NCBI GenBank assembly: GCA_947468665.1
Contig: CANILH010000013.1
Location: 1 to 52,599 of the forward strand
From: Oligoflexales bacterium
GTDB taxonomy: Bacteria; Bdellovibrionota_B; Oligoflexia; Oligoflexales; RGVZ01
Direction: 5' to 3'
Length of the DNA stretch: 52,599 bases
Shown here piece by piece: positions 16,188 through 24,912 of this stretch. The notes under the pieces are model-generated. The model saw nothing but the letters and a program-made list of their open reading frames with translations, ran no database searches and had not been told where the DNA came from. Numbering within the stretch: the first letter of the stretch is position 1; each line of letters begins with the position of its first letter. Position numbers and translations under genes: made by a program.

Positions 16188-17168
16188 ATGAACTGGCAAT
16201 TGGCCAAACCCGCGGGGCCTGACGCCGCGATGGACACTAAATTTCTGCAATTCCCTGTAGATCGGCTGATTGACAACTCAATTACAGATTTCGATCTATT
16301 CGCCCATGTTGGCACACACGTAATTCTTTATAGCGGAACTGGTTACAAGTGGATGCGTTCTGAACTCAATGGTCTCCTCAACCACGGCTACAGACACCTC
16401 TACATCCGACCTGAAGATACTTCTAAAGCCGCTATTTACGAGAAAATGGCGAAGCTTCCCGAGCTCGCCAAAACTTTGAAACCGGAAGACCGACTACAAA
16501 AGATTCAAGACATCGGCGCGACTTTCAGCAGGTATTTATTTGAGGGAGATATCACCGAGTCGACAGTGCGCAAGGCTTCCGAGCTCGCCACCAATATTGT
16601 CGAGTGCATTCAAGAAGACCGACGCTGTATTGCCAGTATATCGGGGCTCGCCAGTCACGACATGTACACGTACCTCCACAGCATCCGTGTTGCCGCGTAT
16701 GCAACAGCAATCGCCCTGCAAATGGGCGTAACAGACTCTGAGTCGCTTAAAATGATCGCTCTGGGCGGCATTTTCCACGATGTCGGAAAAACCGCGATTC
16801 CCTTGGAAGTCATCAACAAAAATGGCCCGCTGCTCGAGGCCGAGTGGCTTCTTATGAAAAGCCACCCCGCGCAGGGCCTCGAAAAAATCGCCGACTCCTG
16901 TCTTCACCAGGTATGCCGGGAAATCGTGGTTCATCACCACGAGCGTTTAAATGGAAGTGGCTACCCTCACGGCCTGACAAAGGACTCGCTTCTTCCCGAG
17001 GTACAAATCGCAACTCTGGCCGATGTGTTTGACGCGCTGACGTCATCTCGGAGCTACCAGAATAAACGGAGCCGGTTTGAGGCCCTAGACTTTATCCGGC
17101 ACCGGCTCCTTCGGACCGATATCGCCGTAGATCCTTTCAAAGCACTGGTCGAGTGCTTGGTGAAATAG
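16188..17168 (+). CDS. HD-GYP domain protein, likely c-di-GMP phosphodiesterase
   Basis: 326 residues. About 130 N-terminal residues have no clear motif. The C-terminal HD-GYP domain has the metal pair in GIFHDVGKTAIP, MKSHPAQGLE, HHHERLNGSGYPHGL (intact GYP) and DVFDALTSSRSYQ. Such domains hydrolyse c-di-GMP to pGpG or GMP. With the several PilZ proteins in this window it points to substantial c-di-GMP signalling. GGAGG lies 10 bases before the ATG. There is no transmembrane segment, so it is cytoplasmic. Confidence 0.9.
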   Translation: MNWQLAKPAGPDAAMDTKFLQFPVDRLIDNSITDFDLFAHVGTHVILYSGTGYKWMRSELNGLLNHGYRHLYIRPEDTSKAAIYEKMAKLPELAKTLKPEDRLQKIQDIGATFSRYLFEGDITESTVRKASELATNIVECIQEDRRCIASISGLASHDMYTYLHSIRVAAYATAIALQMGVTDSESLKMIALGGIFHDVGKTAIPLEVINKNGPLLEAEWLLMKSHPAQGLEKIADSCLHQVCREIVVHHHERLNGSGYPHGLTKDSLLPEVQIATLADVFDALTSSRSYQNKRSRFEALDFIRHRLLRTDIAVDPFKALVECLVK

Positions 17169-17259
17169 TCGACACAAATAAATCCTGACGAAACCCGTCA
17201 TATTTGGTAAAACTGGCACTAGATTATACATTTATCTTTTGCCTTGGAATTTGATCCGC

Positions 17260-18261
17260 GTGAGACTCCGTCACCGTATCTTTTTGACTCTCACTATTTT
17301 GAGCTGGCCGCTGCCAGGCTTATCGAAATTTCTGTATCATGGCGATTGCAGCCTGAAATACGACCCTGCGTTTACCGAGCCAGTTCCTGTCAATATTTGC
17401 GCTAACGCGAACGCCGGCACGTGGATAACCAGCAAATCAAAAGCACCAAAAAATATTCAACCGCCCATCCTTCATCATGCCGATGGTGATCTGTCACTTT
17501 TCCTCACGCCCTGGGTCTCACTCTCCGGTAAAGCGCACTCAAATATCTATATATCCAGAGAAACTGGCAAAACAGTTAGCCGGGACCAAGAACGTGATAT
17601 GATTTTACTTCAAATTGGAAATAACGCGCTTTCAAGACACAGACTGGGCGCGGGTCGTGGGCGCCCGGTTTACCGCATTGACCACAATCTAAGAAGACAA
17701 CTCGATTTCGCTTGGGGACTGGAGTTCTTTGAGGCACCCGATGTAGATTTCGTCAATTATACCTACGATAACCAACTCGATTGGACCGTTCAGGCATCCT
17801 ACGGGAAGCTAAACGAGACAAAACTAAACGACCGGCAGCAGGCGTTCGGTGCCGTGAGGGGCATGTACGACATCGCGGCCCTGGAGGGAACCCGGATCGT
17901 TGTCGGGGGATTTGGTGACGGCCTTCTGCGCAGGTCACTATCGGTTGGACTATTAAACGTAAACGGCAAAGGCGATGAGACAGCACTAGAGTTCGCGCGG
18001 ACATTTGGTCTTTTCCCATATGACCCAAATGAATTCAGACAACTCATCCGGCTGAGCTATCTCAGTCACGAGCAAGACCGCATTCGCTATAAATTCCAAT
18101 ATGATGACTATTTCAGGCACGTACGCCTGGGCGGCATGGGCGTCGTTTATAACCCCATGAAATATGCCGAACTCGAATGTCAAATTGGCTACGCAAAGCA
18201 CGAGGACACGGGAAGTCTGAGTCATTGGTTTGCCTATTTACACGCGGGGGTTCACCTATGA
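17260..18261 (+). CDS. Predicted outer-membrane beta-barrel protein, unknown
   Basis: I do not recognise a family. From the GTG at 17260 (MRLRHRIFLTLTILSWPLPG) it has a good signal peptide; the frame extends to a TTG at 17239. The mature part alternates polar and hydrophobic residues in strand-sized pieces (LDFAWGLEFFEA, LDWTVQASYG, TRIVVGGFGDG, RQLIRLSYLSHEQDRIRYKF, AELECQIGYAKH). This suggests an outer-membrane barrel, though the C-terminus (YLHAGVHL) is not a textbook BAM signal. The stop overlaps the start of the 938-residue exported protein by four bases (ATGA), so the two are made together and probably work together. Confidence 0.7.
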   Translation: MRLRHRIFLTLTILSWPLPGLSKFLYHGDCSLKYDPAFTEPVPVNICANANAGTWITSKSKAPKNIQPPILHHADGDLSLFLTPWVSLSGKAHSNIYISRETGKTVSRDQERDMILLQIGNNALSRHRLGAGRGRPVYRIDHNLRRQLDFAWGLEFFEAPDVDFVNYTYDNQLDWTVQASYGKLNETKLNDRQQAFGAVRGMYDIAALEGTRIVVGGFGDGLLRRSLSVGLLNVNGKGDETALEFARTFGLFPYDPNEFRQLIRLSYLSHEQDRIRYKFQYDDYFRHVRLGGMGVVYNPMKYAELECQIGYAKHEDTGSLSHWFAYLHAGVHL

Positions 18262-21074
18262 ACCTAAAACGCGTTGTTTCCGGACTCGTCATTGTACTTA
18301 TGCTCAAATCCCCGCTCCTTGCGGCGGGGGCCAAGAAAAAACCGCGCGCCGCGACGCAACCGGCACAAACAAACGGCCAATCAAAAACCGGCCAAGCTGC
18401 CCATGCGTCAACGACCAAAACAGTTGAGAACACAAACACTGTCATTGAGATCAACGACACAGCTACTGATGACGCGGACGTGCCATCAAACCGCCCGATC
18501 GACAGGATTTTCAGGAATCCGGTTCTGGCCTCCGGACTGAGTAGCGGCGCCGATGCCATCAACAAGTCCATCGACAGCCTTATGCAGTCTTTATTTTACA
18601 GCCTTGTGGATAACAAGCTCAAATGGCCTCTGACCGGATCGGCAAGTATTAATCTTGGTTTGACGCGTGAGGTATTTACCGCGAGAAGCGGGGCTTATGT
18701 AGTGGTTGACCGATTCGGGATTGGCCCTGAATACAGCAAGGAACTTTATCGCTACAATAATATCCCGGTAACTCTCGGTGCCTATCAGTCCACTGATGTA
18801 TATGACATTTATCTGAGAACAGACCCTATGCGGGTCACTGACAACAAAAAACTCCCGTGGTGGCGGGTCGCGGTTAACAACTGGTTTGGAGTTTTGCCAC
18901 TGCTTGAGGCGATTTTACCACCCTCATTCAACGCCAACGAGATGTATGACCCCCTGAATAGGCTCGAAGCGCCATTTTCATTCCCGCTTTCGGCTGAATC
19001 CGCGGGAACTATGGATATCGGCTCCATCAAAAGTTACTCCATCAGTGGCGGTGTAAACCTCGGTATCGAGATGTCTCAGGGCCTCCATGGTTTCAAAGAC
19101 CAGATCACAACCGGCGCGAGCGCCATTGACGTGAGGCTACCCTACACGGTTTTCAGAACAGGCGAATACCGCATCAACATCCTCAAAAAAGACTCCAACA
19201 CCGTTTGGATTGGACTCATGGACGCTAATCGGCTTGGTCACAAAGTGGAGACCAAGCTCGGAAAGACCTATTATCTGCTGTCAAAAACCATACCTCTCTG
19301 GAAAGGCATGGCAGCGCCTATATTCCCTATCGATTTTGGGATTGAGGAGGCCATTGGCGATCTTTTTGGACGTGTCTATAGTTTTGATCTCCGCAACGAG
19401 GAGGCCAAGACCGCCTATCTTGAGGCCGTTCACGGTAACTTCGCTCCAGCCCAGATTTCATGGCTCAGAGCCAGGGAAGACAATTTCGACACTGGAGTCA
19501 GCTTTTTCTATACCAAGCAAGAACGCAGGTACGAGACCTCGATTGGAACCGGTCATAATATTTTCATCACCAATAAACATAGTCAAAGAACTCATTCTGA
19601 CGCGGAAATCGAGATCACTGACGCCACGGGTAAATATCATATCCTGGAAGCCAAGGAAGATCGTGACCTCAAGCGTTGGGATATGCTTACTGGGGCAAGC
19701 GAGGAGAACATAACTCTGCAGGCCGAGCTCATGGTGCGGAAAGTTGTCGAGAAGGAGCAGTCTGAGGGAGACCTAAAAAGCCGATTTGAATTTCTTGCCC
19801 AGGGAAATCCCATCGACATTTCGTTTAGCCTTTCACTCAACGATAAATTCGTGGAAACAGAAGACCTTACCGACTACCTGGAACTCCTCTCTCGATTTAC
19901 TCAGCTCAAAATCGAGGGACTACCTAAAATTCAAACCCGTGAACCAGAGAACCTAGCGATACGGCGCAGGCAGGTGTTTCTCACCAATGATCAATCTGAA
20001 ACTCATCATCTGCATGTTACTCCCACACACTTGGGACGATTTGAGGGCTATGCGACGGTACGGATGACTAATGACCAACTTCTCGCGATCGCTGCCCTCC
20101 CGAGGGCAGCTCTTTGGAAGGGATTTTGCGATGGATTTAAGGTCGCGAACACTGAGAAATGCCTTCTGTGGGAGAAATCCCTGTTCTGGAGAAACCTATA
20201 CCGGACGGGAAGCATTATCAGTCAGCCACTCAAACTTATGGATTATCGCTGGACTGAAGCTGATTCGGTTGACGAGATTGAGGACTCGGTTGCCGCGCTT
20301 AAGCGGTTTTACAAAGGGAAAACTCCCGAGCTAAAACAGGCCGCCCTCCGCTCGCTATTCGCTACTGATTATCCCGTTGAGCGAGTTGAAAGCATACTCA
20401 AACTGGCGGACCTGGCAAAGATTCCCCGCTCCATCGAGCTTGAGGCGCAGCCCAAAGGTAATGCCTCTGAGGATGTCAAAAATCGATTCAAAAAATATGA
20501 CGGACACCGATTTACCAGTGACACGCCATTCCCCCCGCCAGCGCGTTACGACACGACCAAAGAGGCCGAGGCGAAATTTGACCCGGCTAACCTTACTTTT
20601 GTAGGGACCAAGCCGCGGATCAAAAAAATCAGCTTGTATGCGGACGTCCGCGCGCCGACTTTCGGCAAGAACAAGAAATCCACCAATTCCAGTAATTCCA
20701 CCAATTCCGACAGTCAGACAGTCATCCTGATCACCCGTCTCGCGATATCCAAACTTGGGGGAGCAGACCATGTAAGTGTTTACGTGAAACTTGAGCAGGC
20801 TGGACGAGTCCAGCTGGCGAAACTAAAGCTTATCGAGGATATTATTGAGGTACCGATCCCTGATGACTTTTCGATCTCAGCCCCCGACCGGGCTAATTTC
20901 TTGATTAAGCTCTCCGGCCCCCAGAGCGTCTTAGCTAACCTGATCTCTGAGGAGTCCCTATCCCTCGGCGGCGAGTACAAGTTAACACTCGCGGTTTCTG
21001 GTGCCGGACGCCTCTGGAGTGATGAAAAAACCCTTGAATTCCGCATAGAAGACGGCCAACTGAAGGCGCGGTAG
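18258..21074 (+). CDS. Large exported protein of unknown function
   Basis: 938 residues from the ATG at 18258, which overlaps the upstream stop and begins a signal peptide (MNLKRVVSGLVIVLMLKSPL, then LAAGA). A Lys/Thr/Asn-rich low-complexity segment follows to about residue 75. A long globular body comes next, with many beta-type stretches and few cysteines (about 640-665). A short Ser/Asn/Thr repeat lies near 805-815 (KKSTNSSNSTNSDS). No catalytic motif, membrane anchor or named domain is visible. Coupling to the barrel protein suggests a periplasmic or surface partner, or a cargo. Function unknown. Confidence 0.75.
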   Translation: MNLKRVVSGLVIVLMLKSPLLAAGAKKKPRAATQPAQTNGQSKTGQAAHASTTKTVENTNTVIEINDTATDDADVPSNRPIDRIFRNPVLASGLSSGADAINKSIDSLMQSLFYSLVDNKLKWPLTGSASINLGLTREVFTARSGAYVVVDRFGIGPEYSKELYRYNNIPVTLGAYQSTDVYDIYLRTDPMRVTDNKKLPWWRVAVNNWFGVLPLLEAILPPSFNANEMYDPLNRLEAPFSFPLSAESAGTMDIGSIKSYSISGGVNLGIEMSQGLHGFKDQITTGASAIDVRLPYTVFRTGEYRINILKKDSNTVWIGLMDANRLGHKVETKLGKTYYLLSKTIPLWKGMAAPIFPIDFGIEEAIGDLFGRVYSFDLRNEEAKTAYLEAVHGNFAPAQISWLRAREDNFDTGVSFFYTKQERRYETSIGTGHNIFITNKHSQRTHSDAEIEITDATGKYHILEAKEDRDLKRWDMLTGASEENITLQAELMVRKVVEKEQSEGDLKSRFEFLAQGNPIDISFSLSLNDKFVETEDLTDYLELLSRFTQLKIEGLPKIQTREPENLAIRRRQVFLTNDQSETHHLHVTPTHLGRFEGYATVRMTNDQLLAIAALPRAALWKGFCDGFKVANTEKCLLWEKSLFWRNLYRTGSIISQPLKLMDYRWTEADSVDEIEDSVAALKRFYKGKTPELKQAALRSLFATDYPVERVESILKLADLAKIPRSIELEAQPKGNASEDVKNRFKKYDGHRFTSDTPFPPPARYDTTKEAEAKFDPANLTFVGTKPRIKKISLYADVRAPTFGKNKKSTNSSNSTNSDSQTVILITRLAISKLGGADHVSVYVKLEQAGRVQLAKLKLIEDIIEVPIPDDFSISAPDRANFLIKLSGPQSVLANLISEESLSLGGEYKLTLAVSGAGRLWSDEKTLEFRIEDGQLKAR

Positions 21075-21109
21075 CACCCTTGGCCCCAGCCAAAAACCCA
21101 AGAATTCTA

Positions 21110-21137
21110 TTGACTACCAGCCCCAACAATGTAATTT
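21110..21137 (+). promoter_or_regulatory. Promoter of tRNA-His
   Basis: TTGACT (21110-21115) and TAATTT (21132-21137) are 16 bases apart and end 18 bases before the tRNA. The TTGACT is a strong -35. Confidence 0.55.
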
Positions 21138-21155
21138 AGCCACCTTCCGACCTGT

Positions 21156-21229
21156 GGTGGGTGTGGCGAAGTGGTTAACGCAGCGGATTGTGATTCCGCC
21201 ATCCGTGGGTTCAATTCCCATCACTCACC
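21156..21229 (+). tRNA. tRNA-His (GTG)
   Basis: The cloverleaf folds by eye. The acceptor GTGGGTG (21157-21163) pairs with CACTCAC (21222-21228). The D arm is followed by an anticodon arm GCGGATTGTGATTCCGC with GTG in the loop, and the T arm has loop TTCAATT. The histidine-specific extra G(-1) at 21156 faces discriminator C at 21229. The 3' CCA is not encoded. A T-rich stretch follows immediately. Confidence 0.92.
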
Positions 21230-21278
21230 CTCTTTTCTTGCCTCTTTATTTTCGTGTCAGTCTTGGGCTTTGTACTCT

Positions 21279-22292
21279 ATGTCCTGCCAACGTTATATTC
21301 ATCACTACTCATTGATTCAGACTGAGGCCGTAGACGGTTTCAGCAAGACATCTCACATAGAGTATTCCGACGCCAATTTCGGAAAATTTTTTAATCTCAA
21401 AAAAATAGGCATTCACCATGTGACTCTTCCCCCGGGAAAGAGGACCTCATATCCCCACGCGGAAAGTCTTGAGGAAGAATTCGTTTATGTCATTTCAGGC
21501 CACCCACATGTCTGGATCAATGGTGAAATCTGCGAGTTACGACCGGGCTCGGCTGTTGGGTTTCCGGCAGGCACGGGGATCTGCCATACGTTTATAAATA
21601 ACACCCAGTCTGACGTTTGCATGCTCGTCGCTGGAGAGCGCACAAAGCCGGAAAACAAATACATTTACCCCTTAAACCGCGATCTCATGACCAAAGCTGG
21701 GCAAGACTGGTGGCATGGGTGGCCAGAACAAACATTTGGGCCCCATAATGGCCTTCCCGGCAATGCCGATGGCACTTTAACCTCTTCCTACGACCACTTG
21801 GTTATCAACGCACAAGAGGCCACAGAACGGGGATCATTTAGTTACCCTAATGATTCCGTCAAGGAAACTTTTGGCGACGGCGCGTGGCTCGCTGATCCTC
21901 TCGGCCTGAAAGCTCTTGGTATATCTCACCAGCGAATGATGCCAGGGAAAAGGTCCTCTTGGCCCCATGCTCATAGCCTTGAGGAAGAATTCGCCTTTAT
22001 CCTTTCGGGCTCGCCGGACATCTGGATGAATGGATACATATACCCGGCAAAACCCGGTGACGGCGTTTACTTTCCACCAGGAACCAATATCGCCCACTGT
22101 ATTTTAAATAATTCCCGGGAACCGATCGAATACATCATGTTTGGAGAACCCGGTGACGCCCAACCGGATGATAAGGTTTTTTACCCTCTTCATCCTGACC
22201 GTAACGCGTACTGCCGCGACGAAGGCTCACTTTGGCTTGAACCACCCGCTATTTCCGACTTCGGGCCACACGACGGGCGTCCTGGATATTAA
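21279..22292 (+). CDS. Bicupin protein (two tandem cupin domains)
   Basis: 337 residues from the ATG at 21279; the frame stays open upstream but runs through the tRNA, so earlier starts are rejected. It has two homologous cupin halves. Each has PGKR-[ST]-S-[YW]-PHA-x-SLEEEF (metal-ligand His and Glu), a glycine-rich turn (SGHPHVWING, SGSPDIWMNG), and a second motif with His (FPAGTGICHTFINN, FPPGTNIAHCILNN). Each half ends in a repeated signature, FGPHNGLPG or FGPHDGRPG. Ligand residues are kept in both halves, so both may bind metal. Family members range from dioxygenases to sugar-binding proteins; the substrate is unknown. Confidence 0.82.
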   Translation: MSCQRYIHHYSLIQTEAVDGFSKTSHIEYSDANFGKFFNLKKIGIHHVTLPPGKRTSYPHAESLEEEFVYVISGHPHVWINGEICELRPGSAVGFPAGTGICHTFINNTQSDVCMLVAGERTKPENKYIYPLNRDLMTKAGQDWWHGWPEQTFGPHNGLPGNADGTLTSSYDHLVINAQEATERGSFSYPNDSVKETFGDGAWLADPLGLKALGISHQRMMPGKRSSWPHAHSLEEEFAFILSGSPDIWMNGYIYPAKPGDGVYFPPGTNIAHCILNNSREPIEYIMFGEPGDAQPDDKVFYPLHPDRNAYCRDEGSLWLEPPAISDFGPHDGRPGY

Positions 22293-22313
22293 AGACTCAA
22301 CAAAAAATCAGCC

Positions 22314-23111
22314 TCACATCCAGTCTAGTCGAATGTCTATAGTCGGACAGTTTTCGATATCCGCAAAATTACCCTGGACCAAAAACTCATTGGTCAAAAT
22401 TTTGTATTTTGAGTCACCAATATTTTGAACCCGAATACCGTCGTATAGATTGATCCACCTGCTTCCATCAAAATACTTGATTTGTACATCCGGACGATGA
22501 TCCAGTTGAACCTCATGATCGACACCTTGATAATGGCAGTTGTACTGATCTAGTGCTGTCGCCTTACGGTTATTAAACTCAACGTCCTTTCGGGGTGGTG
22601 TTGGTAAATCAAAAGAACCTCGCTTCGAGCTGTCGTCACCCTTCTGAACAGAAATGACGCTCCTTGCCACTTGATCAGCGAAGAACTCATCCTCAATGCC
22701 GAAATGATGTACCGACTCATGAACCAACAAAAAAGCGGCGCGCGCCTTGTCATTCCCATCGTCATGACAAGATGGAATCGATAGACTGATATCGGCACGG
22801 GAACTTCGACTGGTTACTCCACAAGTTGCTTGCGCCTGCTCGGTCCAGACATGCCGGGAAAGCTGAATATCCAGGGCAAGTGCTTTTTGATTTTCCTCAA
22901 CCCACTGACTAACCACTTCAGTTGTTAGTTTTGTTCGATTTTCAGAATCAGACTTAGTGACAGAATCCACAGCCAAATCCCTGGCGTCTAAAAACACCGC
23001 GCGAATGCCATCTCCACCAGAGCTTCCACTCCCCTCGTCCTTAGCGGCGTGGCACCCAAAGAAAAACACCAAAGACAAAGACCAGGTTAATTTACCAAAC
23101 ACATTTTTCAT
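22314..23111 (-). CDS. Lipoprotein with HExxH zinc-protease motif
   Basis: 265 residues. The signal peptide ends in a lipobox, LVFFFGC, so the mature protein should be a lipid-anchored envelope protein. The zinc motif is LVHESVHHFGIEDEFFADQ: HExxH plus a downstream Glu/Asp as a possible third ligand. Four cysteines in the mature part could form disulfides. The C-terminal 80 residues look like a small beta domain. No family name can be given. The ATG overlaps the stop of the TIGR02147-type regulator by 4 bases, so the regulator and protease are made as a unit. It converges on the bicupin gene with 21 bases between stops. Confidence 0.75.
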   Translation of the reverse strand: MKNVFGKLTWSLSLVFFFGCHAAKDEGSGSSGGDGIRAVFLDARDLAVDSVTKSDSENRTKLTTEVVSQWVEENQKALALDIQLSRHVWTEQAQATCGVTSRSSRADISLSIPSCHDDGNDKARAAFLLVHESVHHFGIEDEFFADQVARSVISVQKGDDSSKRGSFDLPTPPRKDVEFNNRKATALDQYNCHYQGVDHEVQLDHRPDVQIKYFDGSRWINLYDGIRVQNIGDSKYKILTNEFLVQGNFADIENCPTIDIRLDWM

Positions 23112-23908
23112 TTTGACTCTCCCTGTAATGAAAAAAAGCTAACACCCAATTGATAGACTTTTGTTTTCCGTCCCGAGGCAAACTCAAGGCACAAATCATC
23201 GACAAACTTTACAATCCGTTCTCTGGCCAACTCCACTTTAGACTCATCTATAGGCATGGTCATAGAAACATTGCATCTTCGCGAAATTGGCTGATTTTCG
23301 ATCGCCTCAATCGCCAACCCCAAAACCTGTTTTTGTTGCCTGCGCAATGAAGCCGAAGTGATGACCCCCGGTTTTGTTTTTAAAATGGGCTTTACAGTTT
23401 TTTCTAGCCGCCCGTTCACGTCTCGTAAAAGTCCAACCTTTAAAAGCCGCTTGATCGCAAGCTTGGCCTCAATTGTTGAAATTCCCAACTGACTGGCAAT
23501 CCACGTAACATCAGAAGAAAATTTCTCCAAATATGTCAGCTCTAAGATAGCGTAGTGATATACGTCGGTAATCGCGTCAAACGCTTCCAGATCAAGCTCC
23601 ACATATGGGGCTGACCTGGGTTTAGACTTAGCAGCTGAGTGGGCCTCAGCAAATTTTACAGATTTTTTTGCGGTGGCTAATGAATTTAAAAATACAGCTT
23701 GCTCAGCCGCCGTTAAATTCATCGCGGATATAATTTTTCCCGCGGTTTTAAAGGACATTGCAGCTTGCCCATTCAGGCACCGTGATAAATTACCCGCGTC
23801 TACTCCTAAGGCCTTAGAAAAAGCCCTTAAAGAATAGCGCGGGTTTTGCTTGATGCGCCTGCCGAGCTCCGTCTCAAGATATTCACGGAAATTTTCTTTT
23901 GTGCTCAC
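23108..23908 (-). CDS. TIGR02147-type transcriptional regulator
   Basis: 266 residues. An N-terminal lambda-type HTH (YSLRAFSKALGVDAGNLSRC, then LNGQAAMSFKTAGKI) is followed by the extended helical domain with a winged-helix-like part (WIASQLGISTIEAKLAIKRL). This arrangement is the TIGR02147/DUF4423 family, abundant in Bdellovibrio-like bacteria and Fibrobacter. It is likely a local regulator of the lipoprotein gene it overlaps. An inverted and direct repeat of GTTGTA lies just upstream of its promoter. Confidence 0.82.
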   Translation of the reverse strand: MSTKENFREYLETELGRRIKQNPRYSLRAFSKALGVDAGNLSRCLNGQAAMSFKTAGKIISAMNLTAAEQAVFLNSLATAKKSVKFAEAHSAAKSKPRSAPYVELDLEAFDAITDVYHYAILELTYLEKFSSDVTWIASQLGISTIEAKLAIKRLLKVGLLRDVNGRLEKTVKPILKTKPGVITSASLRRQQKQVLGLAIEAIENQPISRRCNVSMTMPIDESKVELARERIVKFVDDLCLEFASGRKTKVYQLGVSFFSLQGESK

Positions 23909-23939
23909 AGGAGAACCTCTTTCAATTGCTATTTATAAA

Positions 23940-23967
23940 AGGTTAGCAGCTGAATAGAGGGAGTCAA
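23940..23967 (-). promoter_or_regulatory. Promoter of the regulator/lipoprotein operon
   Basis: On the minus strand TTGACT (23967-23962) and TAACCT (23945-23940) are separated by 16 bases, about 32 bases before the regulator start. Confidence 0.45.
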
Positions 23968-23974
23968 CCCAAAT

Positions 23975-23999
23975 TACAACAAAGCGTTGTAGTGTTGTA
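23975..23999. repeat. TACAAC/GTTGTA repeat cluster upstream of the -35
   Basis: TACAAC (23975-23980), GTTGTA (23986-23991) and GTTGTA (23994-23999) form one inverted and one direct repeat, 8 bases upstream of the -35. They are a plausible operator for the TIGR02147-type regulator. The remaining sequence to 24159 holds an imperfect CCTAAG/CTTAGG hairpin and nothing else I can support. Confidence 0.45.
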
Positions 24000-24159
24000 G
24001 AATTGAAAATAGAACCGTCGCGACCGCGATGAAGTCGAACATCATCGTATGCCGTCAGCCAGCGCCAAGATACGTTGCCGGCGAGTTCCTAAGCCAATTT
24101 CTTAGGCGAAACTCCAGCGAGCAGCCAGCGCGTCCGCCTTAATCGCAAGTAAGAGCACG

Positions 24160-24879
24160 CTACAGCGAAACCCCAAGATAAAATCTGACGGCTGTAAAAG
24201 TACCTCGCCTGGAGTGAGTATTAAAATCACTCTGTTTCCTGGTTTTTTCACTGTCGGTGAATTCACCCTCATATTTACTTTTTGAGGACATGGTAGCAAG
24301 CGGTACGGAGTAGGAAATCCAGTCGCAGCCAAGAGTCAATGTATCAAACTGCCAACGGTTACCAAGACCCAGCTCCGCGACGCTTGATCTTCGCGAAAAC
24401 GTGGTCTTCCTGTCTGGGAGAGACGAGGATTTAATAAATCCAAACGAATCATTTTTTTCCTCGTAGTCCCTGATCCCAGCACCCGCGAATAAATAAAAGC
24501 TATTGCCGACGAAATGCTGGAAATCCGCGGTCACAAACGTGTATTTAGAGTCCGCGCCCAAAAAACCAAAAGTGCCGGTCGCGTAATTTAACTCGAGCAA
24601 CGAGTCCTCATCGAGGTAAATACCGCCCTTCAATCCAGTTCCAAAATGAAGAAAATTTATAAGCTGAACTCCACCGGCAACAATAAAAGTCTTATCAGCG
24701 CGGTTGTCTCTGCTCCGGCTGTGGCTCTTTGGGGTCTCGTCCATTTGGGCCCGCTTAGGCTGCGCCACGGCTGGGACGTTTTTGTGTTGTGAGACGTTCC
24801 CCTGACCGGACGCGTCACCGGCCGCGAATCCCTGGGTGGAAAAAAATATCAGCGAAGCAAGCAGGGTGAGAATTCTCAT
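24160..24879 (-). CDS. Predicted outer-membrane beta-barrel protein
   Basis: 239 residues with a signal peptide (MRILTLLASLIFFSTQGFA) and a short polar linker. The mature part has strand-like amphipathic segments: TFIVAGGVQLINFLHFGTGL, LLELNYATGTFGFLG, YTFVTADFQHFVGNSFYLFA, VAELGLGNRWQF and the final RGTFTAVRFYLGVSL. The pattern fits a small (about 8-stranded) OmpA/OmpW-like barrel. There is no specific family or ligand. It lies downstream of the TIGR03545-type gene (33 bases) on the same strand and may be cotranscribed. Confidence 0.75.
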   Translation of the reverse strand: MRILTLLASLIFFSTQGFAAGDASGQGNVSQHKNVPAVAQPKRAQMDETPKSHSRSRDNRADKTFIVAGGVQLINFLHFGTGLKGGIYLDEDSLLELNYATGTFGFLGADSKYTFVTADFQHFVGNSFYLFAGAGIRDYEEKNDSFGFIKSSSLPDRKTTFSRRSSVAELGLGNRWQFDTLTLGCDWISYSVPLATMSSKSKYEGEFTDSEKTRKQSDFNTHSRRGTFTAVRFYLGVSL

Positions 24880-24912
24880 AGTTTGTTAGTTCCTTACTTT
24901 TTAAATCGGGTC

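Noticed and set aside
21079-21098. TTGGC/GCCAA hairpin after the 938-residue protein as a terminator
   Set aside because: A 5-bp stem followed by A and C residues, without a T-tract on either strand.
21171-21278. Bicupin start upstream of 21279
   Set aside because: Those codons run through the tRNA-His gene and its 3' flank.
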